Positions 27,526 to 35,857 are shown, counted from the stretch's first letter. The stretch is 64,000 nt of DNA from Bacteroides sp. UBA7333 (GCA_002471195.1 DKPN01000062.1:52709-116708); one strand, 5' to 3'. The notes: generated from the sequence alone by a model not told the origin. Made by a program: numbers and translations.

Positions 27526-28899
27526 CTAGAACATATAATCCCACATAGGAAGTTGTACCGGTTTATTATCCAATGCCTTTAATGCTTTAGCACTTAAATA
27601 TTCTTTTCGTATTACAATACGGAACATGTATTCATCAAACCACTTATCGGTGAAAGTTAAATATCCATTATTGCCATTATTTGCTCCCCAACTATTTTCA
27701 AATTCCCATTTCACAGGTTGTTCGTTATCGTCGGTATCAACAGCAATCAATGCCATGGCATGCGAAGATCCACTTTGACGTGTTAGTATACGTGCTTTTT
27801 TGTCCATACTAAAATCAATGCCTAGTAGCGAAGCGTAATCATACATATTGGGATCCATCATCCCTTTTGTACTATTCAGTTGTTTCCCCACATCGCACGA
27901 TGCATACATCGCTTCATTGTTTTTAATAGATGAAATGGCACTTTTCTTAATTTCTTCATTCGGTAAATTTAAATAGCGCCAATTAATACCTTCGAGAGTA
28001 TTGCGATAATTTTCAATATCATATATTTGATAATAAGGACGAGTTGGATCATTCATAATCATCACATATTGATCGGGCGAATAATTGGCCGGCACGTTTT
28101 CTTTATAAAACTCCATAGGAGTGGATTGTAAAGTTTTTATTTCGCCTTTATTATTTTTATAACGCCAGGTAAATTCAGTAGGAGGTTCCCCCAACGTATA
28201 GCATAACAATCGATATACATCGCTCATAATTCTAAGTTTCTCTTCACGCAATTGTTTTGTTTTTTTGCCATTGGCTTTCATCTCACGCAATTCATATCCC
28301 CCTTTACGCAAACGCTCGTTCAGTAACGATCGCAATTGGCCGGTATTTTCAGAGTGTGCTGTTTCGGCCATTACTTCTTTGGGCACAAAACCGTATTTAT
28401 CGGCAACATTAAAGAAAAGATTCCAAACTCCACCATCATCTACAGGCGATGAAAAATAAGCTACTACCTCGCGATCATTAATATCACTATTCGAGCTTTT
28501 CATGATGTTTTCTAAAAAGAGATTCGACTTTTCTAATAAGTCATAGAAATAAAGGTAATTGTGTGAAAAATCAAAACTATTGATATCGTACTTCTTCATA
28601 ATGTTAGGACGTAGCACATTCATTGAGGTAAACATCCAACATCGACCCGAACTTTTTTGATCGGTGATACCTTTTACATCGACTCTATATTTAAAAAAAT
28701 GATCAATTTCGTTTTGCAACTGATGATTCAAAGCTAAATCCTTAATTTTTGATTCTGTAATAATGGCATTTTGACGCATTACCGAATTTACATCAGCATT
28801 AAACTCTTGACGATATTTTTGAAGTTGACTCTGATCTATCGTTTGCGCACTTGCTACGGTGGCCAATGATATAATTGAAAGTGATATTATTTTTCTCAT
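27526..28899 (-). CDS. C1-family cysteine peptidase (aminopeptidase C/bleomycin hydrolase type), secreted
   Basis: A papain-fold peptidase of 457 residues with a signal peptide (MRKIISLSIISLATVASAQ). Catalytic Cys is in DQKSSGRCWMFTSMNVLRP, His in SGSSHAMALIAVD and Asn in WEFENSWGANNGNNGYL. It is nearer to canonical PepC/bleomycin hydrolase in length and motif order than the paralogue at 14667-15863. Like that one, it appears exported, whereas PepC in lactic acid bacteria is cytoplasmic. A -7 element at 28918-28925 covers the earlier in-frame ATG (28920), so the start at 28899 is preferred. It is likely to degrade short peptides in the periplasm. Confidence 0.92.
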   Translation of the reverse strand: MRKIISLSIISLATVASAQTIDQSQLQKYRQEFNADVNSVMRQNAIITESKIKDLALNHQLQNEIDHFFKYRVDVKGITDQKSSGRCWMFTSMNVLRPNIMKKYDINSFDFSHNYLYFYDLLEKSNLFLENIMKSSNSDINDREVVAYFSSPVDDGGVWNLFFNVADKYGFVPKEVMAETAHSENTGQLRSLLNERLRKGGYELREMKANGKKTKQLREEKLRIMSDVYRLLCYTLGEPPTEFTWRYKNNKGEIKTLQSTPMEFYKENVPANYSPDQYVMIMNDPTRPYYQIYDIENYRNTLEGINWRYLNLPNEEIKKSAISSIKNNEAMYASCDVGKQLNSTKGMMDPNMYDYASLLGIDFSMDKKARILTRQSGSSHAMALIAVDTDDNEQPVKWEFENSWGANNGNNGYLTFTDKWFDEYMFRIVIRKEYLSAKALKALDNKPVQLPMWDYMF

Positions 28900-28917
28900 G
28901 ATAAATGTATTATATTG

Positions 28918-28925
28918 CAAATATA
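28918..28925 (-). promoter_or_regulatory. -7 element of the second C1 peptidase
   Basis: TATATTTG on the minus strand, 18 bases before the ATG at 28899. No clear -33. Confidence 0.45.
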
Positions 28926-28964
28926 AAACATTTAAAAGTTTTATATGAAAAACCGATGGTATTG

Positions 28965-28996
28965 TTTGTCCTTCTAATTTATATTGGCTATATTCG
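28965..28996 (+). promoter_or_regulatory. Promoter of a candidate small RNA
   Basis: TTTG (28965-28968), exactly 20 bases, TATATTCG (28989-28996; one mismatch to TAnnTTTG). No coding gene follows on the plus strand before a strong terminator. Confidence 0.5.
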
Positions 28997-29001
28997 TAAC
29001 A

Positions 29002-29068
29002 TCAATCTTGAATTAGATTCAAATTTAAATTATCGGTGTAGAATATTAATTCTGCGCCGTTTTTTTTT
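29002..29068 (+). ncRNA. Candidate intergenic small RNA, about 67-70 nt
   Basis: Between two minus-strand genes, the plus strand has a promoter (28965-28996) and a strong intrinsic terminator 65 bases later. The terminator stem is 11 bp (29034-29044 with 29049-29059, two G-U pairs), with loop ATTA and nine T. A smaller upstream hairpin TTGAAT-TAG-ATTCAA precedes it. The unit contains no start codon with a sensible frame. It matches no RNA family I can name from sequence. The exact 5' end is inferred from promoter spacing. Confidence 0.5.
29034..29068 (+). terminator. Orphan intrinsic terminator (plus strand)
   Basis: An 11-bp stem with tetraloop and nine T. No plus-strand gene precedes it for about 1.5 kb (the nearest ends at 27427), so it most likely ends the small RNA. 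Confidence 0.8.
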
Positions 29069-29103
29069 GTAGCATTCACTTCAAAACAAATAGATTTAAC
29101 GCA

Positions 29104-29187
29104 ATAATTCACAGAAATAATTTAATAAGTCACAGAGATAATATGATAACTCTTTGAGATAATATAATAATTCGCTGAATTATACAA
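29104..29187. repeat. Four imperfect 21-bp tandem repeats
   Basis: Units begin at 29104, 29125, 29146 and 29167. The shared pattern is ATAAnTCnCnGAgATAATATn, the last unit most diverged. The stretch has frequent stops in the frame that follows the repeat, so it is not coding. The rest of the gap (29188-29287) shows nothing further. Confidence 0.6.
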
Positions 29188-29287
29188 GAAACTCTGTAAG
29201 TCGAAAGAAATAAGCTATTTGGATGGATCGAAAACCATTAAGAAGTTCGCGAATGTTATATTTCATTAAATAACCCATTTTCTACTA

Positions 29288-29863
29288 TTAACAAGATTTA
29301 CTCCAAAACCTTACAAGATCGGCCATATAAATCTTTGCCTCTTCCTTTTTGCATATGGTACCCGGCATAGGGAAGACAAATACAGCAGTATGAAAAATAG
29401 AATCACACTGTGGATTAAACCCATAATTGGTTTTAATTTTATTATTCGATAAAGCAGATAACAATAAATCGAGCGTACTTTTATAAGTGAATATGACAAC
29501 CTTCGGACGATACCTTTCTATCTTAGATATCAAATCATCATATCCTTTTTTAACATCTTGATTGGTGGTAGGTATAAACTCACGTGAAAGTTTGGATATA
29601 TGTGTCACTCCAAAACCGGCTTTTAAAGCATAGTCATCGGCCTCATTACCTTCAGGATAATCAATAATTCGCAATAAACGTAATTGTTTCCAAAACCATT
29701 GACCACGTTTACCATGAAAGAAATGAGCACTATAAATACTTTTAGGACTTGGTGTTTTACCTACAATCAATCCTTTTAATTTACCTTCTATTGGTAATAT
29801 ATCGTCTAATGTAAGATAGGATATTCCATCTATTGTTATTTGAATTTGATGATTCATATTCAA
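29288..29863 (-). CDS. Uracil-DNA glycosylase superfamily protein, divergent
   Basis: A 191-residue protein whose layout matches the Mug/TDG-like branch of the UDG fold. LIVGKTPSPKSIYSAHFFHGKRGQWFWKQL corresponds to the region GINPG...GHHFAGPGNRFW, GFGVTHISKLSRE to the following loop, and VFVFPMPGTI to the second catalytic motif. The catalytic Asn of GINP is replaced (GKTP) and the second motif is unlike NPSGLS, so activity or base choice may differ. It is a single gene with no obvious partner. The fold is fairly likely; the function is open. Confidence 0.6.
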   Translation of the reverse strand: MNMNHQIQITIDGISYLTLDDILPIEGKLKGLIVGKTPSPKSIYSAHFFHGKRGQWFWKQLRLLRIIDYPEGNEADDYALKAGFGVTHISKLSREFIPTTNQDVKKGYDDLISKIERYRPKVVIFTYKSTLDLLLSALSNNKIKTNYGFNPQCDSIFHTAVFVFPMPGTICKKEEAKIYMADLVRFWSKSC

Positions 29864-29983
29864 TTTTATTGTATAAATGATTTAGGAAATGAAATTGTTT
29901 TGACATGATCATATTCGAACGTTACATTCATCAATAAATATAGATGTAATTCATTTCTTACTAATTTTTTATGCAATATTGCA

Positions 29984-30013
29984 TTTGTATTTCAGAATAT
30001 ATCTGTAATTTTG
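29984..30013 (+). promoter_or_regulatory. Promoter of the nucleobase transport operon
   Basis: TTTG (29984-29987), 18 bases, TAATTTTG (30006-30013). This predicts a start near 30020 and a leader of about 160 bases before the first gene. The part upstream (29864-29983) shows nothing else. Confidence 0.65.
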
Positions 30014-30053
30014 CGCCATCTTTTAACATTTAGCACAAAAAGCAGCCAAGAAA

Positions 30054-30155
30054 TGTATTTGACGACAATACAATTCATATTTAAAAATAAGATATCGCAT
30101 AAGTGAATGCGTCATTATATGAAGCCCCGTTTTACGAAAGTAAAGCAGGGCTTTT
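30054..30155 (+). promoter_or_regulatory. Structured leader, candidate attenuator or riboswitch
   Basis: Three hairpins lie in the leader. Hairpin 1 is TGTATT/AATACA (30054-30072) with loop TGACGAC. Hairpin 2 is CGCAT/ATGCG (30096-30111). A terminator-like hairpin (30122-30155) has AAGCCC/GGGCTT, an inner stem and a GAAA loop, followed by four T. The loop bases TGACG (30060-30064) are complementary to CGTCA at 30110-30114, so a pseudoknot is possible. I see no match to the purine riboswitch or PyrR-site consensus. Confidence 0.45.
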
Positions 30156-30183
30156 ATACTTTAATTAATTTATATTTTAATTG

Positions 30184-31530
30184 ATGAGGAAAACAAATTC
30201 AAAAGAGGCTTGCATTACGGATGCAAGATCTTTAGGACGACCAAAAATGTTATTACTTGGTCTACAACACATGTTTGCAATGTTTGGAGCTACGGTATTG
30301 GTACCTGCCATTACCGGTCTGTCAGTTTCGGCAACTTTACTATTTGCCGGATTGGGTACTTTAATTTTTCACATGGTTACTAAGTATAAAGTACCTGCAT
30401 TCTTAGGATCGTCGTTTGCCTTTCTGGGTGGGTATGCTACTGTTGTGACGTTAGGCAATGATTACGGATTGACAAAAGCTGAATCATTGCCATATGCATG
30501 TATCGGTGTATTTTTTGCCGGTCTTATTTATTTTCTTGTAGCTGCATTAATTAAAGCGTTTGGCACGAAGAGTGTAATGAAATTCTTTCCGCCAATCGTA
30601 ACAGGGCCTATTATTATCAGCATAGGATTAACACTATCGGGTACTGCTATATCAAGTTCTCAAACCAATTGGATAATTGCTGTAGTTGCCATTGCCATAG
30701 TTATTGTGAGCAATATATGGGGCAAAGGCATGATAAAAATCATTCCGATACTTTTGGGTGTAATCGGTTCGTATGCATTGGCTGCATGTATGGGAGAAGT
30801 CAATTTCTCGGGGGTGCATTCAGCTTCTTGGATTGGATTGCCGGTTCAAGAAAAAGACACAATTATACCTGTAATTCAAAATCCAAACTTTAGTTTGATC
30901 ATTGCATCTATCTTAACCATCATGCCTATTGCTTTAGCAACTATTGTTGAGCATATTGGAGATATGTGTGCCATTTCATCGACCGTAGGAAAGAAATTCT
31001 TAACCGAACCAGGATTACATCGTACATTAACAGGAGACGGATTGGCTACAGCTCTCTCTTCATTGTTTGGTGCTCCTGCAAATACTACTTATGGCGAAAA
31101 TACCGGTGTACTTAATCTAACTAGAGTTTACGACTCACGTGTTATTCGTATTGCAGCTGTTTTTGCTATTTTGTTCTCCTTCAGTCCGAAATTTGCAGCT
31201 TTAGTAAGCGCTATGCCTACGGCAACAATGGGCGGTGTATCATTAGTTTTATATGGTATGATATCGGCCGTTGGTGTGCGTAATGTGGTAGAAAATCAAG
31301 TAGATTTTACAAAATCTAGAAACGTAATCATCGCAGCTTTAATTTTAGTATTGGCCATCGGTATTCAATATGGTGCCGAAGGATCATCTATTAATATCGG
31401 ATTTACCAGTCTTTCGGGACTTGCTGTTGCAGCACTTGTAGGAGTAGGTCTAAATGCAATTCTTCCCGGCAAAGACTATGAATTCGGAAAAAATGAAAAA
31501 GGTGACACCTCAATGAACTTAGAATTATAA
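30184..31530 (+). CDS. uraA: Uracil permease (NCS2 family, UraA type)
   Basis: A proton-coupled uracil importer of the inner membrane, 448 residues with 14 expected helices. QHMFAMFGATVLVPAITGLS is the family start. The substrate-binding glutamates are in ATIVEHIGD (near residue 256) and TTYGENTGVLN (near 305), as in UraA. SMPTATMGGVSLVLYGMIS follows. The ATG at 30184 follows a TTG at 30181. It is the first gene of a three-gene operon with an outer-membrane channel and a second permease, preceded by a long structured leader. Confidence 0.92.
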   Translation: MRKTNSKEACITDARSLGRPKMLLLGLQHMFAMFGATVLVPAITGLSVSATLLFAGLGTLIFHMVTKYKVPAFLGSSFAFLGGYATVVTLGNDYGLTKAESLPYACIGVFFAGLIYFLVAALIKAFGTKSVMKFFPPIVTGPIIISIGLTLSGTAISSSQTNWIIAVVAIAIVIVSNIWGKGMIKIIPILLGVIGSYALAACMGEVNFSGVHSASWIGLPVQEKDTIIPVIQNPNFSLIIASILTIMPIALATIVEHIGDMCAISSTVGKKFLTEPGLHRTLTGDGLATALSSLFGAPANTTYGENTGVLNLTRVYDSRVIRIAAVFAILFSFSPKFAALVSAMPTATMGGVSLVLYGMISAVGVRNVVENQVDFTKSRNVIIAALILVLAIGIQYGAEGSSINIGFTSLSGLAVAALVGVGLNAILPGKDYEFGKNEKGDTSMNLEL

Positions 31531-31552
31531 TTATATTTAAAGAACTCACAAG

Positions 31553-32290
31553 ATGAAAAAACTCACGCTAATTGCTTTAGTATTATTTGCTGCAACATTT
31601 GTTTCAGTAGCACAAAACATTCAAATCCACTATGATTTCGGTCACATGTTGTATGAAGATTTAGACTCAAAAAATGGCAATCGTGCACCTTTAACTACAA
31701 CAATCGAAATGTTTAAACCTGACAAATGGGGTAGCACCTTCTTTTTTGTAGATATGGATTACAATAAGAAAGTAACATCAGCTTATTGGGAAATCTCTCG
31801 CGAATTCAACTTCTGGCAAAAATCTAAAATGAATTGGCTATCGGTTCATGTAGAATTTGATGGTGGGTTGAATACGGTTGTAAAATCCTTCAATAATGCA
31901 TGGTTACTAGGGCCTACATACTCTGGTCATAATGCCGATTACTCTAAAACCTGGTCGCTAAGTTTAATGTATAAATACATCCCTAAGACCGTAAATACAG
32001 AAAACAAAAAACAAGAACAAAATTTCCAGATTACCGGTGTTTGGAATATCAACTTCGCTAAAGGTTGGATGTTATTCTCAGGATTTGCCGATTTTTGGAG
32101 AGAACACCGTCCATGGATCAACACAGAATATATTTTCTTAGCAGAACCTCAATTATGGGTGAATCTAAACAAAATAAAAGGTTGGGACAATATTAACTTA
32201 AGCTTAGGAGGTGAAGTTGAAATCTCAAATAATTTTGTTGATAAAGGATTTTACTGTATACCTACCCTAGGTGCCAAATGGACATTTTAA
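31553..32290 (+). CDS. DUF5020 family outer-membrane protein, Tsx-like nucleoside channel
   Basis: A 245-residue beta-barrel with a signal peptide (MKKLTLIALVLFAATFVSVAQ) and amphipathic strands ending in aromatic residues, last residue Phe (PTLGAKWTF). The layout IQIHYDFGHMLYEDLD..., TTTIEMFKPDKWGSTFFFVDMDY and SAYWEISREFNFW corresponds to the DUF5020/Tsx-like group. Its place between two nucleobase permeases (22 and 19 bases away) supports a role as the outer-membrane pore for nucleosides or bases. Direct substrate evidence is absent. Confidence 0.85.
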   Translation: MKKLTLIALVLFAATFVSVAQNIQIHYDFGHMLYEDLDSKNGNRAPLTTTIEMFKPDKWGSTFFFVDMDYNKKVTSAYWEISREFNFWQKSKMNWLSVHVEFDGGLNTVVKSFNNAWLLGPTYSGHNADYSKTWSLSLMYKYIPKTVNTENKKQEQNFQITGVWNINFAKGWMLFSGFADFWREHRPWINTEYIFLAEPQLWVNLNKIKGWDNINLSLGGEVEISNNFVDKGFYCIPTLGAKWTF

Positions 32291-32309
32291 TTAATTTATA
32301 AATAGTGTT

Positions 32310-33599
32310 ATGTTAGAAAAATTGTTCGGTTTTAATCCGTTAAAGAATAAAATAAAGACTGAAATATTAGCAGGTGTTACTACTTTCTTAACCATGTCAT
32401 ACATACTTGCTGTTAATCCAAATATGTTTGCACTATGTGGTATGCCCGCTCCATCGGTATTTACTGCTACTGCCATAGCAGCCATTGTAGGAACATTAGT
32501 AATGGCATTCTGGGCAAAACTTCCTTTTGGACTTGCTCCGGGTATGGGTTTAAATGCATTTTTTGTTTTTTCCGTATGTTTAGGAATGGGACATAGTTGG
32601 CAATTTGCTTTGACTGCCATTTTATTGGAAGGTATTATATTTATTATACTTACACTTACTAATTTGCGTGAAGCCATTGTCAATGCTATCCCAGTAACGT
32701 TAAAACATTCTATTGGTGCAGGTATTGGATTATTCATTGCTTTTATCGGTTTGCAAAATGCCGGTCTGATAGTAAACAATGATGCCACTTTAGTAACACT
32801 AGGCGATATTACTTCAGGAAGTGCCTTATTGGCTATTATTGGTTTGATTATAACCGGAGTAATGGTTGCAAAGAATGTAACAGGGGCATTGTTAATCGGA
32901 ATTTTAATCACCACTGTGATAGGTATACCGATGGGAATAACCAACTATAATGGTATTGTATCGGCACCACAATCAATCGAACCTATATTTATGCAATTTC
33001 AATGGGACGAAATATTTTCAATCAACATGTTAGTAATTGTATTTACATTTTTGTTTGTAGACATGTTTGATACCATAGGCACATTGGTGGGGGTAGCTAC
33101 AAAAGCCAACTTAATGCAACCTGACGGTAAAATACCTAAGATCAAACAAGCATTTATGGCTGATGCTATCGCTACATTAGTAGGAGCTTGTGTGGGAGCA
33201 TCAACCACTACAACCTATGTTGAAAGCGCTTCGGGTGTAGCACAAGGAGGAAGAACAGGGTTAACAGCATTCACAGTAGCAATCTGTTTTATTATATCAT
33301 TATTTTTCTCTCCTATATTTTTAGCTATACCATCGGCTGCAACAGCACCTATACTTATATTGGTGGGATTATTCATGATGACACCTATTAAACAAATTGA
33401 TTTTGACCGTTTTACTGAATCGATACCCGCATTTATTTGTGTAATAATGATGCCACTATCCTACTCTATATCGGATGGCATTCTTTTAGGTATGATTAGC
33501 TATGTTATCATCAATGTTTTAAGTGGCAAATTCAAGAAAATAACACCAATGATGTATTTCTTAGCCATTTTATTTATTTTGAAATATATCTACATTTGA
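32310..33599 (+). CDS. NCS2 permease, AzgA type (guanine/hypoxanthine/adenine)
   Basis: An inner-membrane purine importer of 429 residues, short-family AzgA/PbuG branch. FNPLKNKIKTEILAGVTTFLTMSYILAVNP is the classic start. GLAPGMGLNAFFVFSVCLGMG and ADAIATLVGACVGASTTTTYVESASGVAQGGRTG are family motifs that include binding residues. It is the third gene of the nucleobase operon and ends before a 25-bp bidirectional hairpin. Together with uraA it would give uptake of both pyrimidine and purine bases. Confidence 0.92.
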   Translation: MLEKLFGFNPLKNKIKTEILAGVTTFLTMSYILAVNPNMFALCGMPAPSVFTATAIAAIVGTLVMAFWAKLPFGLAPGMGLNAFFVFSVCLGMGHSWQFALTAILLEGIIFIILTLTNLREAIVNAIPVTLKHSIGAGIGLFIAFIGLQNAGLIVNNDATLVTLGDITSGSALLAIIGLIITGVMVAKNVTGALLIGILITTVIGIPMGITNYNGIVSAPQSIEPIFMQFQWDEIFSINMLVIVFTFLFVDMFDTIGTLVGVATKANLMQPDGKIPKIKQAFMADAIATLVGACVGASTTTTYVESASGVAQGGRTGLTAFTVAICFIISLFFSPIFLAIPSAATAPILILVGLFMMTPIKQIDFDRFTESIPAFICVIMMPLSYSISDGILLGMISYVIINVLSGKFKKITPMMYFLAILFILKYIYI

Positions 33600-33609
33600 T
33601 AAATAGAGC

Positions 33610-33669
33610 CATTATAAATAAAAATGCGATTTTCACTAGAATGATGAAAATCGCATTTTATTTATAATG
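33610..33669. terminator. Bidirectional terminator between convergent genes
   Basis: Arms 33610-33635 and 33645-33669 pair over 25 bp with one bulged A. The AT-rich outer stem gives T tails in both directions. It serves the purine permease (+) and the metal permease (-). Confidence 0.8.
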
Positions 33670-33675
33670 ATAAAC

Positions 33676-34920
33676 TTATTTAAGTTTACATGCAAATCCC
33701 AAAGAACGAATACAGTCGATAATAATAGCATCATCCACATCTGAGGATAACGATACGATACCTTGAGATAAATCGACTACAATATCATTTACACCATTTA
33801 TATTCATCAAACTCTTCTCTACATTACTTTTACAATGATTACAATTCATTCCTTCTACATAAAACTGACGCATATTATTAATATTTTTTAGATGAGGTTT
33901 ATAGATATATTTTCTGATATATGCATTCAATATAAGCATAATTAAAATAGACGAGCTTATAATACTAATCCAATGCATCCAGTTATTTGTATGGCAAACT
34001 TCATTTATATATGAATGAATCGTAAACCATTCATTGGGCATTAAATAATCAATTCCCAAACCAAATAAAACAGCACTTAAAATCAAAACAGATAAATATA
34101 TAAAAGTCGTTTTCTTCCCCAATACATTATAAATGATTATAATGGCTGCAGCATTTGTTGCCGGACCGGCCATTAATAAAATTAATGCAGCTCCTGGTGA
34201 TAGTCCTTTTATCATTAATGCCAAGGCTATGGGTATCGATCCCGTAGCACAGAGATACATAGGAATAGATAATAATAACACCATTATCATACTTAGGATT
34301 GGATATTGAGAAAACGACATGAAAAAATCATCCGGAACAAATAAGGTGATTATTGTAGCTACAAGTATACCCAATATAAGCCATTTTCCTAAATCTTGTA
34401 TCATTTCAAAATATCCATAATTCAATGCCAATTTCGTTTTTTCTTTAAAAGATAGCTTTTGCTTACTATCATTAGTTGATAATAAGCCCATCACATCAGG
34501 TGAGTCTATTTTTCTATCATCGAAACGATTTACAAAAACACCGCTGATTAATGCTGTAAAAAGTGCTGCAATAGGGCGGATCAAGGCAAAGGGTAATCCA
34601 AAAACCGAATAAGTAGCTGCAATACTATCGACACCGGTTTGTGGTGTAGCCACTAAAAACGATACGGTAGCACCTTTACTAGCTCCTTCTTTGTGCAATG
34701 ACATTGCGGTAGGAATTACTCCACAAGAACAAAGAGGCAACGGAATGCCAAAAATAGTTGCTTTTAAAACAGATCCGAATGTTGGTTTTGCAAGGTGATT
34801 GGAGTATACTTTTCGAGGCATAAAAGCATGCAGCATACCGGATATAAAAAATCCCAATAACAAATATGGAGACATTTCATTAGTGAGGTTCCATAAGGTA
34901 GTAAAAAATTCATTCATCAT
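33676..34920 (-). CDS. SO_0444-family Cu/Zn efflux permease with C-terminal HMA domain
   Basis: A 414-residue inner-membrane permease of the COG0701 (DUF318) type, expected to export metal ions, perhaps copper or zinc. GIPLPLCSCGVIPTAMSLHKEGASKGA (residues 58-84) holds the conserved CSC motif in the membrane, and a second repeat appears at CATGSIPIALALMIKGLSPGAALILLMAGPATN. About ten helices are expected. The last ~65 residues form a heavy-metal-associated domain with C-x2-C (GMNCNHC) near residue 355. An AraC regulator with its own CxxC domain lies 87 bases upstream on the same strand and is the likely control gene. Confidence 0.9.
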   Translation of the reverse strand: MMNEFFTTLWNLTNEMSPYLLLGFFISGMLHAFMPRKVYSNHLAKPTFGSVLKATIFGIPLPLCSCGVIPTAMSLHKEGASKGATVSFLVATPQTGVDSIAATYSVFGLPFALIRPIAALFTALISGVFVNRFDDRKIDSPDVMGLLSTNDSKQKLSFKEKTKLALNYGYFEMIQDLGKWLILGILVATIITLFVPDDFFMSFSQYPILSMIMVLLLSIPMYLCATGSIPIALALMIKGLSPGAALILLMAGPATNAAAIIIIYNVLGKKTTFIYLSVLILSAVLFGLGIDYLMPNEWFTIHSYINEVCHTNNWMHWISIISSSILIMLILNAYIRKYIYKPHLKNINNMRQFYVEGMNCNHCKSNVEKSLMNINGVNDIVVDLSQGIVSLSSDVDDAIIIDCIRSLGFACKLK

Positions 34921-34945
34921 TTTTGCATTTTATTTGAATGCAAAA
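34921..34945. promoter_or_regulatory. Palindrome at the metal-permease promoter
   Basis: TTTTGCATT (34921-34929) and AATGCAAAA (34937-34945) form a 9-bp inverted repeat with a 7-base gap. It overlaps a minus-strand -7 element TAATTTTG (34941-34948) and abuts the start codon. It could be an operator or an RNA hairpin at the ribosome site. Confidence 0.4.
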
Positions 34946-35007
34946 TTAACATGCACATATCTTTTACCTGTTACATGATTTTCGCTATTATTTATATAGC
35001 TCTTATA

Positions 35008-35568
35008 TTATTCTATATTATCTAAACTTTCTCGATGTCCGATGGATCGTTTATATGCTGAAGGCGTCATTTTTGTCACTTGCTTGAATTGTGCGCTCAG
35101 ATGAGCCACACTACTAAACCCTAACTGATCGGCGATTTGACTCAATGATAACAGATCATAAGTAAGAAGTTCTTTTACCTTTTCAATTCGTTGATTTATA
35201 AAATATTTCTCAATAGTTACCCCCTCCTTCTCAGTAAATAATGAACTGATACTTTTATAATCTTTATTGATTAAGTTGGTTATTTCTTTAGAAAGTTGAA
35301 TTCCATTTGGTTCGTTTGTTTTATTGAAAGTTTCTACTATGTGAGTTTTAATTTTATTGACGATTTGATCCTTTTTATCATGAATTATATCCAACCCTAT
35401 TTCGTGTAATGATTCTTCGAGCTTGTCTAATTGTGCTGGGTCCAACTGACCTTTCACTTCGACATATCCTAATCCGATGCAGCATGGTGTTATGCCATGA
35501 CTGATAAAAATAGATTTTACAGCCATGATACATCTATCACAAACCATGTTTTTAATTATTATATTCAT
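35008..35568 (-). CDS. AraC-family regulator with N-terminal metal-binding (HMA-like) domain
   Basis: A 186-residue protein. Residues 1-~65 resemble a heavy-metal-associated domain, with Cys10-x2-Cys13 (MVCDRC) and a Cys pair in GITPCCIGLGYVEVKG. Residues ~110-186 are an AraC helix-turn-helix (LLTYDLLSLSQIADQLGFSSVAHLSAQFKQVTKMTPSAYKRS). The fusion suggests direct metal sensing. It precedes the HMA-containing permease on the same strand, and the two likely form a metal-response unit. A minus-strand -7 element TATGTTTG is seen at 35590-35597. The specific metal is not evident; Cu+ is a reasonable guess from CxxC. Confidence 0.85.
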   Translation of the reverse strand: MNIIIKNMVCDRCIMAVKSIFISHGITPCCIGLGYVEVKGQLDPAQLDKLEESLHEIGLDIIHDKKDQIVNKIKTHIVETFNKTNEPNGIQLSKEITNLINKDYKSISSLFTEKEGVTIEKYFINQRIEKVKELLTYDLLSLSQIADQLGFSSVAHLSAQFKQVTKMTPSAYKRSIGHRESLDNIE

Positions 35569-35659
35569 TGATTTAATATTTCGTCTTTACAAACATACAA
35601 AAACTCTATTTCACTCGACCTAATAGTAGAAGATTATCTATTTTATTAAATAGAAATTA

Positions 35660-35687
35660 ATAACATTATTATGAATCTAAATGTTAT
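35660..35687. promoter_or_regulatory. Inverted repeat in the divergent AraC/AmmeMemo region
   Basis: ATAACATT (35660-35667) and AATGTTAT (35680-35687) form an 8-bp inverted repeat with a 12-base gap, about two turns centre to centre. A dimeric regulator could bind here. The DNA is AT-rich, so chance is possible. Confidence 0.3.
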
Positions 35688-35857
35688 AATAAACATCATA
35701 ATTATTGAAACGATATGAATGAGATGACTATAACAATAGATCAGTCACTAAGACCTACTTGATAATAGAGTAAAAGTAGACATATAGAAAAATATATCTT
35801 ACATCTTTATCAAAATATTTTTATTCATATAATGGCATATTTAAAATTTCATATACA

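Noticed and set aside
29104..29187. Tandem repeats as a CRISPR array
   Set aside because: The units are contiguous, 21 bp and imperfect, without spacers or cas genes.
30020..30180. Purine riboswitch or PyrR site in the uraA leader
   Set aside because: I could not find the conserved core bases of either; only general hairpins are visible.
32291..32944. Long antisense frame (about 217 codons) on the minus strand under the purine permease
   Set aside because: It is rich in Ile, Pro and Ala from complementing a hydrophobic gene and shows no start context or family motif.
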